From Firmicutes bacterium UBA1047 (GTDB lineage: Bacteria; Bacillota; Clostridia; Tissierellales; Sedimentibacteraceae), in assembly GCA_002316585.1 (NCBI GenBank), contig DCDU01000106.1, positions 1 to 5,874 of the forward strand: 5,874 bases of DNA, given 5' to 3'. Below are positions 1 through 5,874 of the stretch, piece after piece. The notes under the pieces were generated by a model. That model made no database searches. It had not been told where the DNA came from and saw only the letters and a list, made by a program, of their open reading frames with translations. How positions within the stretch are numbered: the first letter of the stretch is position 1; every line of letters starts with the position of its first letter. The translations under genes were made by a program, and so were the position numbers.

Positions 1-390
1 TTAAGAATGGCAGCTTTGCTTCATGATATTATGAAGCCTGATTGTTTTACTGTGGATGAAAACGGAAGAGGACACTTTTACGGACATCACATAAAATCTG
101 CCGAAGTCAGTGAAAAAATCCTACAAAGGCTCGGATATGAAGACGAATTTATTTTAGACGTGAAAACCTTAATAAGATATCACTATATTAAGGACATAGC
201 CAATGTTATAAAAGAAAACGGAATAAAAAGATTTGTAGAAGCTGTGGGTGTAAATAGACTTGACGATATGTTCGAACTGATTAAGGCTGATATGGCCGGC
301 AAAGCTTCTGCAGATTATGATGTCATAGAAAAGCTAAAAGACATGTGCGGTGAATATATTAACAGCAGAGGAGATAGATGCCGTGAATAG
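1..390 (+). CDS. HD-domain C-terminal part of a CCA tRNA nucleotidyltransferase-like protein (5' truncated by window edge)
   Basis: The reading frame is open from base 1 and ends at TAG 388-390, so the ATG at base 7 is probably an internal Met and the gene begins outside the window. About 129 residues are visible. The first visible residues, LRMAALLHDIMKP, match the HD metal-binding motif that normally reads LLHDIGKP. They are followed by a GHFYGH segment and a later LIRYH helix. This order (LLHD-GKP, GH-YGH, RYH, then a helical tail with an L-ELIKAD-like motif) is typical of the HD domain behind the nucleotidyltransferase head of bacterial CCA-adding and poly(A) polymerase-like enzymes. The head, which would prove the assignment, is not in view. 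Two oddities: Met replaces the usual Gly in HDIGKP, and Tyr follows the RYH histidine where Asp is common. A stand-alone HD phosphohydrolase is the main alternative. The gene converges on the nagZ-like gene. Confidence 0.7.
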   Translation, partial: LRMAALLHDIMKPDCFTVDENGRGHFYGHHIKSAEVSEKILQRLGYEDEFILDVKTLIRYHYIKDIANVIKENGIKRFVEAVGVNRLDDMFELIKADMAGKASADYDVIEKLKDMCGEYINSRGDRCRE

Positions 391-422
391 CTGAGACTTC
401 AGATCTAAGCCTGTTTCATCCT

Positions 423-463
423 AAAAAAAGAGGGATGCCCATTGCATGATGGGTGTCCCTCTT
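423..463 (-). terminator. Intrinsic terminator of the nagZ-like gene, probably shared with the convergent HD-domain gene
   Basis: A 15-bp stem pairs 428-442 with 449-463 (arms AAGAGGGATGCCCAT and ATGGGTGTCCCTCTT, two G-U wobbles) around a 6-base loop. On the minus strand it lies 4 bases past the nagZ stop codon and runs straight into a T tract (A run 423-429 on the plus strand), giving a textbook terminator in that direction. Read on the plus strand the stem is the same but only a short CTT follows, so termination of the HD-domain gene would be weaker. It is the only candidate terminator between the two converging genes. Confidence 0.85.
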
Positions 464-466
464 CGT

Positions 467-1645
467 CTAAAGCAATCCTAAATAATATTTCCATTTAATT
501 ATTCTTAGAACTGATTCATTTATTCTGTCTTCCGGTATATCTCCATTTGAGACTGCCGATAAAAGGGTATTGTACGATGTTTCAAGGTCTGACACAATGA
601 GCATGTCGTTCCCTGCCAAAACAGCCGTTACTACCGGCGAATCGGTTTCGGATACGGCAGACATTGACAGGTCATCTGTCATTATTATCCCTGTAAAGTC
701 CATATCATTTCGTAAAATATCAATTACTTTTTTTGAAAGTGAGGCAGGGTGTTCCGCATCAATTGATTCTACTATGTTGTGTGAAATCAAAATGCTTTCG
801 GCTCCGGCTTCAATACCCGCTTTAAAGGGTATAAAGTCACTGTTTAAAAAATCCTCATAAGGTCTTTTATCATATGCGGAGCCTGTATGAGTATCTATAT
901 TGTTTCCATAACCCGGGAAGTGCTTTAAGGTTGAAGAAATATTATTTTTCCTTGCTGTTTCCACAACAATTTTTACATATTGAGCTGTTTCTTCAGCCGG
1001 TTTACCAAAGGCTCTGTCAAAAATAAAATCTTCCGCATTAATTGATACATCAGCAACCGGGCTTAGATTTAAATTAATGCCCAAGGATTTTAAAAGTTCT
1101 GATTTTTCTTTTACATCTCTTTTTATTGCTTCATATCCGTCTAAATCGAATAATTCCTGAGGTGATTTAAAGGGTTCGGATGCTAAATTAGGATTTGAGC
1201 TTATTCTGACGACCGTACCACCTTCTTCATCAACTCCTATAATCATGGGTATATTGCTGTTTTCTTGGAAGTAGTTAATATTTTTGACAACTTCCTCTTT
1301 TGTTTTCTCGTAAAAATCTCTGCCAAACATTATAAATCCACCGGGATTTATGGACAAATACAAGCTTAAATTTTCATCTTCCGGGCATCTGGCAAGAAAC
1401 ATTTGCCCTATTTTCTCTTCTATAGTCATATTATTCAATGCTATTAAGGCTTCTTGCTCAAATTCATAAAACAAACTCTTATCCTCCTCTTCCGGAAAAG
1501 TCACTTCATCATCCGGTTTGGTATTTCCTTCTCCCGGTGAAACAATTTCCTCGGGCGGTATGTTATTATCCGTAATTTGCGGAACTTGTTTGTCACATCC
1601 GAATAACAGTAGAAATAACAGTGAGTATAATGTTAATATTTTCAT
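467..1645 (-). CDS. nagZ: NagZ-like beta-N-acetylhexosaminidase, glycoside hydrolase family 3, lipoprotein
   Basis: This is a 392-residue GH3 enzyme. The family removes terminal GlcNAc from GlcNAc-anhydroMurNAc or GlcNAc-MurNAc peptides during cell-wall turnover. The N-terminus is a lipoprotein signal (MKILTLYSLLFLLLFGC, lipobox LFGC, Cys17), so the protein should be anchored outside the membrane, as in Gram-positive NagZ. Residues about 18-55 are a Pro/Glu/Asp-rich linker and the TIM-barrel catalytic domain spans about 65-392. Visible motifs are VDEEGG (138-143), DRAFG (210-214), KHFPGYG (241-247), the Asp251-Thr-His253 catalytic dyad equivalent to D-S-H of NagZ, and MTDDLSM (322-328) with Asp324 as the expected nucleophile. 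The loop KHFPGYGNNIDTH differs from the usual KHFPGHG-x4-DSH: Tyr replaces the second His and the loop is one residue shorter. The start is fixed by AAGGAG at 1652-1657 (minus), 6 bases upstream. Family assignment is firm. The symbol is by similarity, and substrate could differ within GH3. Confidence 0.88.
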   Translation of the reverse strand: MKILTLYSLLFLLLFGCDKQVPQITDNNIPPEEIVSPGEGNTKPDDEVTFPEEEDKSLFYEFEQEALIALNNMTIEEKIGQMFLARCPEDENLSLYLSINPGGFIMFGRDFYEKTKEEVVKNINYFQENSNIPMIIGVDEEGGTVVRISSNPNLASEPFKSPQELFDLDGYEAIKRDVKEKSELLKSLGINLNLSPVADVSINAEDFIFDRAFGKPAEETAQYVKIVVETARKNNISSTLKHFPGYGNNIDTHTGSAYDKRPYEDFLNSDFIPFKAGIEAGAESILISHNIVESIDAEHPASLSKKVIDILRNDMDFTGIIMTDDLSMSAVSETDSPVVTAVLAGNDMLIVSDLETSYNTLLSAVSNGDIPEDRINESVLRIIKWKYYLGLL

Positions 1646-1694
1646 ATGCTGCTCCTTATTACGGTGACATTTCTTGTCGATTGTCTCCCTTCTT

Positions 1695-1726
1695 ATAATA
1701 TTAACATTTCACATAAAATTAATCAA
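1695..1726 (-). promoter_or_regulatory. Candidate promoter of the nagZ-like gene
   Basis: Read on the minus strand, TTGATT (1721-1726) is followed after 17 bases by TAATAT (1698-1703). An overlapping better -10, TATTAT (1695-1700), would need a 20-base spacer. The site lies between the terminator of the upstream gene and the nagZ ribosome binding site, where a separate promoter is needed. The -35 overlaps the T-rich tail of that terminator. Matches to consensus are only moderate in AT-rich DNA, so confidence is low. Confidence 0.35.
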
Positions 1727-1752
1727 ATAAAAAGTGCACCGGCAGGTGCACT
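1725..1752 (-). terminator. Intrinsic terminator of the stalk-domain protein gene
   Basis: A perfect 8-bp stem, AGTGCACC (1733-1740) with GGTGCACT (1745-1752), closes a GGCA tetraloop. On the minus strand it begins 5 bases past the stop codon of the stalk-domain gene and is followed by a T-rich tail (AAATAAAA on the plus strand, about 1725-1732). This separates that gene from nagZ. Confidence 0.85.
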
Positions 1753-1757
1753 CATAT

Positions 1758-3092
1758 TTATCTTACTTCTCCGCTTTCCGGTGCTTCTTCAACAGGCTCC
1801 GTCTGTTCTAATTCTTCAAGCATTTCAGCCAAATCCGGCGCATTTAAAGCTTCTTCCGGAATTTCAAAATCTTTGGCACTATTGATATTTAGAACTTCCA
1901 TAACCATTGTTGCTTCTAAGCTGTTTAAAGCTTCCATGGCTTCAGGAGGCACTTCGCCTAAAAGTTCAGTCATTCCCGACATCATGGACACAACCATTTT
2001 GCCTAAATCCATTTCCATTTTTATAATTTCGCCGGTAGCTTCATCAACATATATGATGTATGTGAGGTCTCCTAAATTGGCATTTGCAATATTCTTTATC
2101 ATTTCAACTGTTATTGCTTCCTGTTCGTTAGCAGGTTCAGGCATTGATTCTGAATATTGACCGAACATTTCCTTATAAATGTCCCCTGACATTGTATATT
2201 GAAGTCTTAACAATGATTTTCCTGTTTCATCCGCATATTTGCCGAAGTATTTAACATCCTTTGTGTACTTTTCAGCTAACTCTTTGTTTTTCTTTATAGT
2301 TTCCGCATCATTTTTCATAAAGTCAGTTAACATATCATTTCCGACTGTTTGTTTCATCCAATTGAATTCTCCTGCGCTGTCATTCATTCCCATATATGTA
2401 GTGTAACTGTCCTCGTCAATCGTCATATACATTTCCATAATAGGCTGCATAATTTCATATAAAGGCATTGCGGCTTTCATTTTTACTTTAAAAGGATTCA
2501 TAAAAACTGTCATGTCCATATTCATACTCATGTTCATCTTCTGAACACTTCCTGTTTCATCAGGTATATCCATGGACATATCAATAGCGGCTTTAATATC
2601 ATAATTATCCCAATTATAGGATTTTTCGCTTGCCTCGTTATAAATAGCCTTAGCATCCACAGATTCTGTAGTTATAACTACGGTATTTAACTGCGAATCC
2701 CATTGAACTTCAGAGCCAAAAGCTTCAATGACCGGTCTTATGGGAAGGTATGTCCTTCCGTTTACGATTCTTGCGGCTGTGTCAACAGCTATTTTTTCAC
2801 CATTTTTAAGAATGTAGTTTTCTCCTATGGGTACTTCAACAACCATATCACCTTTTGTTGCAATTGCAATTCTGCTTTCATTATTCCAATCAACCTGAGC
2901 ACCATACTTAGTCATTGTAGCGTTAAATGGAACTTGAGTTCTGCTGTTTTCATCTATAAAAGGAAAACCTAAATCATCATTAAATTCGACTTTGGCTGAA
3001 TCGATATTTATAATGATTTCACCTGCAAAAGCGGTAACAGATGATAATACCAAGATAAAAACCAAGCTTAAAACAAATACAAATTTTTTCAT
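1758..3092 (-). CDS. Secreted copper amine oxidase N-terminal-like (stalk) domain protein with methionine-rich body
   Basis: The 444-residue product has a Sec signal peptide (MKK, hydrophobic core, cleavage after AFA at about residue 23), so it is exported. There is no lipobox Cys and no LPXTG sortase signal. Residues about 28-143 fit the 'copper amine oxidase N-terminal domain' family (PF07833), ending in the hallmark NGRTYLPIRPVIEAFGSEVQWD (111-132) and TVVITT. In clostridia this is generally a wall or surface stalk module and carries no amine oxidase activity. Residues about 148-412 form a second region, perhaps a lipoprotein-carrier-like beta fold (inference), with unusually many Met residues, including an alternating series at 186, 188, 190, 192 and 194. 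The last 30 residues are very acidic (ELEQTEPVEEAPESGEV). GGGAGG (3098-3103, minus) sits 5 bases before the ATG. It appears monocistronic and its role is unknown. Confidence 0.8.
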   Translation of the reverse strand: MKKFVFVLSLVFILVLSSVTAFAGEIIINIDSAKVEFNDDLGFPFIDENSRTQVPFNATMTKYGAQVDWNNESRIAIATKGDMVVEVPIGENYILKNGEKIAVDTAARIVNGRTYLPIRPVIEAFGSEVQWDSQLNTVVITTESVDAKAIYNEASEKSYNWDNYDIKAAIDMSMDIPDETGSVQKMNMSMNMDMTVFMNPFKVKMKAAMPLYEIMQPIMEMYMTIDEDSYTTYMGMNDSAGEFNWMKQTVGNDMLTDFMKNDAETIKKNKELAEKYTKDVKYFGKYADETGKSLLRLQYTMSGDIYKEMFGQYSESMPEPANEQEAITVEMIKNIANANLGDLTYIIYVDEATGEIIKMEMDLGKMVVSMMSGMTELLGEVPPEAMEALNSLEATMVMEVLNINSAKDFEIPEEALNAPDLAEMLEELEQTEPVEEAPESGEVR

Positions 3093-3131
3093 AATTTCCT
3101 CCCAACTAATTAATTAACCTAACTTGATGAT

Positions 3132-3165
3132 ATTATATAATTGTATAAAACGCAACATGAAAAAT
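3132..3165 (-). promoter_or_regulatory. Candidate promoter of the stalk-domain protein gene
   Basis: On the minus strand a perfect TATAAT (3132-3137) lies about 40 bases upstream of the start codon, leaving a leader of roughly 30 nt with the GGGAGG ribosome binding site. The -35 is poor: TTCATG about 18 bases further upstream is the best properly spaced match. The position in a divergent intergenic region and the perfect -10 are the support. The AT-richness makes chance matches likely. Confidence 0.35.
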
Positions 3166-3170
3166 GTCTA

Positions 3171-3199
3171 TTGTAAAAAATAATACATTATATTATAAA
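3171..3199 (+). promoter_or_regulatory. Candidate promoter of the DUF1858-DUF438 operon
   Basis: TTGTAA (3171-3176) is followed after exactly 17 bases by TATAAA (3194-3199), a good SigA-type arrangement. Transcription would start near 3206, about 50 bases before the ATG at 3257. The rest of the 164-base divergent gap (3093-3256) is very AT-rich. I see no convincing operator palindrome in it. Confidence 0.5.
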
Positions 3200-3256
3200 A
3201 ACAGAAGTTTAAAATAGAATAAAAAAGGTATAAATTAATAAGAATAGGAGGGTGCT

Positions 3257-3481
3257 ATGCAAATAATTGATTTTAGCAAAACAGTTTATGAGTTATACAG
3301 GAATAATGAGGAAATTGCAAAGATATTAGAAGAAATCGGATTTAAGGATATTACTAAGCCAAATATGATTAACACTGCTGGAAGATTTATGACAATTCCT
3401 AAGGGAGCTAAGGCAAAGGGTTTCAACATAGAAGAAATTAAGAAAGAATTCATTAAAAGAGGATATGAAATAAAAGAATAA
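3257..3481 (+). CDS. DUF1858 domain-containing small protein
   Basis: The 74-residue protein consists almost entirely of a DUF1858 domain (PF08984). It shows the pattern IDFSKTVYEL (4-13), then I-KILEEIGF (about 20-29), then a GRFMTIPKGAKAKG segment (42-55), and a final helix ending in a Lys/Glu-rich tail. This compact helical domain occurs alone or fused to hemerythrin-like and redox proteins. Its biochemical function is not established. There is no signal peptide or membrane segment and no Cys, so it should be a soluble cytosolic protein that does not bind metal through cysteine. The start is fixed by AGGAGG (3246-3251) 5 bases upstream. It is followed after 16 bases by the DUF438 gene, which has its own ribosome binding site, so the two are surely co-transcribed. 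DUF1858 and DUF438 genes are, from memory, neighbours in other Firmicutes, which suggests a shared role. Confidence 0.85.
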   Translation: MQIIDFSKTVYELYRNNEEIAKILEEIGFKDITKPNMINTAGRFMTIPKGAKAKGFNIEEIKKEFIKRGYEIKE

Positions 3482-3497
3482 AATATAAGGAGCGCAT

Positions 3498-4694
3498 ATG
3501 AGTGAAAATATTAATAACAGAGAATATCGTAAAAATGTAATTAAACAGGTCATAAGGGAACTGCATGACGGAAAGACTGTAGATGAAGTAAAACAAAAAT
3601 TTGAAGATGCCTTTGCGGGAGTTACGGCCGCGGAAATATCAGAAGCGGAACAAGCACTGATAAGCGAGGGGCTTCCCGTTAGCGAAGTGCAAAGACTATG
3701 CGACGTTCATTCGGCTGTTTTTAAAGGTTCTATCGAAGAAATTCATCGGGAAACAGACCCGACAAAAATACCCGGTCATCCTGCCAATGTTTTGATTCTT
3801 GAAAACAGGGAATTAGGTAAAATCATTGATAATCAAATTAAGCCTTACTTGGAAAATGGTGGTAAGGAAGCGCTTGGACATATTCTTACGGGATTGGATA
3901 AATTGTCTGTCTTAGAAATTCATTATTCAAAAAAAGAAAATCTTTTGTTCCCTTATATGGAGAAATACGGTATTACGGCACCTCCGAAGGTTATGTGGGG
4001 TGTGGATGATGAAATCAGAGATGATTTAAAAATGCTTAAATCTGATTTGTCCTATGGAGTATTTAATGAAGAACATAAAAAAAGCTTGGAGGACTTGATA
4101 AACAGAATTGACGAAATGATATTCAAGGAAGAAAATATAATGATTCCAATGCTTTTAGATACTTTGACACAGGATGAATGGGAGACTGTTGCAAATGACA
4201 GCAATGAAATAGGAAATATAATAAATTATGTGCCTGTGTGGAAACCGGATAAGGAAGCTAAAGATGAATACGAGGAAGATATTAAGGAGCCGGGAGCGAT
4301 AATTCTTCCGACAGGTGCGTTTAATAAGGAAGAACTTGCATACATGCTGAATACACTTCCTATAGACATCACATTTGTAGGAAACGATGATAATGTAAGG
4401 TATTTTTCACAAGGAAGCGAAAGGGTTTTTGCCCGCACAAAGAGTATAATCGGCAGGAATGTATCCAACTGTCATCCTCCCGCAAGCGTTCATATAGTGG
4501 AAGGAATTGTTGAAGACTTTAAGTCGGGGAAAAAAGACAATGAAGATTTTTGGATTAAGATAGGCGATAAATACATCTATATACGTTACTTTGCCGTTAG
4601 AAACGAAGAAGGCAAATATCTTGGTGTTGTTGAAGTAACTCAGGACATAAAGCCCATACAGGAAATTACAGGGGAAAAGAGATTGGTTGAATGA
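3498..4694 (+). CDS. DUF438 / hemerythrin-like / PAS domain protein
   Basis: The 398-residue soluble protein has three modules. Residues about 12-80 are DUF438 (PF04282; IKQVIRELHDGKTVDEVK, then EAEQALISEGLPVSEVQRLCDVH). Residues about 92-222 are a hemerythrin-like (HHE) four-helix domain with GHP (His94), His128, H-YSKKENLLFP (His142, Glu147) and EENIMIP (211-217). Residues about 277-385 are a PAS domain with LPIDITFVG, GRNVSNCHPPASVHIVEGI (319-337) and LGVVEVTQDI. HHE domains can bind di-iron and respond to O2, NO or iron, and PAS domains sense ligands or redox state, so a cytosolic sensor is plausible but unproven. In the helix VMWGVDDEIR (165-174), where many HHE proteins have a ligand His, an Asp is present, so the iron site may be altered. 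There is no output domain (no kinase, GGDEF or DNA-binding region). AAGGAG (3487-3492) lies 5 bases before the ATG. Confidence 0.88.
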   Translation: MSENINNREYRKNVIKQVIRELHDGKTVDEVKQKFEDAFAGVTAAEISEAEQALISEGLPVSEVQRLCDVHSAVFKGSIEEIHRETDPTKIPGHPANVLILENRELGKIIDNQIKPYLENGGKEALGHILTGLDKLSVLEIHYSKKENLLFPYMEKYGITAPPKVMWGVDDEIRDDLKMLKSDLSYGVFNEEHKKSLEDLINRIDEMIFKEENIMIPMLLDTLTQDEWETVANDSNEIGNIINYVPVWKPDKEAKDEYEEDIKEPGAIILPTGAFNKEELAYMLNTLPIDITFVGNDDNVRYFSQGSERVFARTKSIIGRNVSNCHPPASVHIVEGIVEDFKSGKKDNEDFWIKIGDKYIYIRYFAVRNEEGKYLGVVEVTQDIKPIQEITGEKRLVE

Positions 4695-4713
4695 TATAAT
4701 CAAGTATTGTTTA

Positions 4714-4743
4714 GGGGACCGTGTCCCCGATATTGTTTTTTTT
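4714..4743 (+). terminator. Probable intrinsic terminator of the DUF1858-DUF438 operon
   Basis: A 6-bp all-strong hairpin, GGGGAC (4714-4719) with GTCCCC (4723-4728) around a CGT loop, lies 20 bases past the DUF438 stop codon. A run of eight T (4736-4743) follows after a 7-base spacer. That spacer is longer than in a standard terminator, which lowers confidence. The T run also forms part of the -35 region of the glpK promoter, so termination and initiation signals are packed together here. Confidence 0.55.
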
Positions 4744-4767
4744 GTTTGGGAAGTATATAATTGAATT

Positions 4768-4785
<18 letters not shown>
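4720..4785. repeat. Inverted repeat CGTGTCCCC / GGGGACACG bracketing the glpK promoter
   Basis: CGTGTCCCC at 4720-4728 is exactly inverted at 4777-4785 (GGGGACACG), with 48 bases between that contain the T run and the glpK promoter. The left arm also pairs locally in the terminator-like hairpin, so GGGGAC appears at 4714 and 4777 and its complement at 4723. It could be a bipartite operator, alternative hairpin arms, or a remnant of a REP-like or small mobile repeat. The sequence alone does not decide. Confidence 0.55.
4733..4761 (+). promoter_or_regulatory. Probable glpK promoter
   Basis: TTGTTT (4733-4738) and a perfect TATAAT (4756-4761) are separated by exactly 17 bases, placing the start near 4768. 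The transcript would then carry a leader of about 160 nt before the glpK start codon, long for this window, where other leaders appear to be 30-60 nt. The -35 overlaps the T run of the preceding terminator-like hairpin. Confidence 0.6.

Positions 4786-5874
<1,089 letters not shown>

Noticed and set aside
570..860. Plus-strand open frame inside nagZ
   Set aside because: It lies entirely opposite conserved GH3 catalytic sequence and is low-complexity and Ser/Ile-rich, as expected of an antisense shadow.
1646..1885. 79-residue plus-strand open frame
   Set aside because: It runs antisense through the nagZ promoter, a terminator and the 3' end of the stalk-domain gene, with no ribosome binding site or protein-like pattern.
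1758..3092. Copper amine oxidase enzyme
   Set aside because: Only the N-terminal stalk-type domain is present; there is no catalytic topaquinone domain, and the length and composition do not fit an oxidase.
3181..3200. PerR/Fur-like palindrome in the divergent promoter region
   Set aside because: The region is almost pure A/T, so partial palindromes are expected; none matches a 15-base PerR or Fur box well.

Overview
The window reads as chromosomal DNA from a low-GC Gram-positive anaerobe, most likely a member of the Clostridia or Tissierellia. Three things support this: AT-rich intergenic DNA, strong AGGAGG-type ribosome binding sites before every complete gene, and the gene content (a surface-lipoprotein NagZ, a 'copper amine oxidase N-terminal' stalk-domain protein, and an adjacent DUF1858 / DUF438-hemerythrin-PAS pair). 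The lineage is inferred from protein style and was not tested by a search.

Layout. Bases 1-390 (+) hold the 3' end of a gene whose HD-domain tail resembles CCA-adding tRNA nucleotidyltransferases. It converges on a minus-strand nagZ-like lipoprotein gene (467-1645), and a strong hairpin at 428-463 separates the two. Upstream on the minus strand, behind its own terminator (1725-1752), is a secreted stalk-domain protein with a methionine-rich body (1758-3092). A divergent, very AT-rich intergenic region (3093-3256) carries promoters for both directions. To its right (+) lies a tight two-gene operon: a 74-residue DUF1858 protein (3257-3481), then a 398-residue DUF438 / hemerythrin-like / PAS protein (3498-4694). 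A GGGGAC/GTCCCC hairpin with a T run follows. Its T run overlaps the -35 of a good promoter that should transcribe glpK. glpK (4931 to the window end) is cut off after 314 codons. No intergenic gap exceeds 300 bases.

How the genes relate. The two minus-strand genes both act outside the membrane: NagZ in cell-wall turnover, the stalk-domain protein unknown. Each appears to be its own transcription unit. The DUF1858/DUF438 pair looks like a small sensor or signalling module with a possible di-iron or heme/redox input, but its role is not established. glpK starts glycerol catabolism, and its neighbours would be expected just beyond the right edge.

The most interesting parts are: (i) the roughly 160-nt glpK leader, which is compositionally unlike the other gaps, holds three diverged repeat units, and can form alternative pairings around the glpK ribosome binding site; (ii) an inverted repeat of CGTGTCCCC bracketing the glpK promoter; (iii) replacement of the Firmicute HPr-phosphorylation histidine in GlpK by arginine; and (iv) the DUF1858/DUF438 module. 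I do not see a clear case for a wholly new defence or mobile system here.
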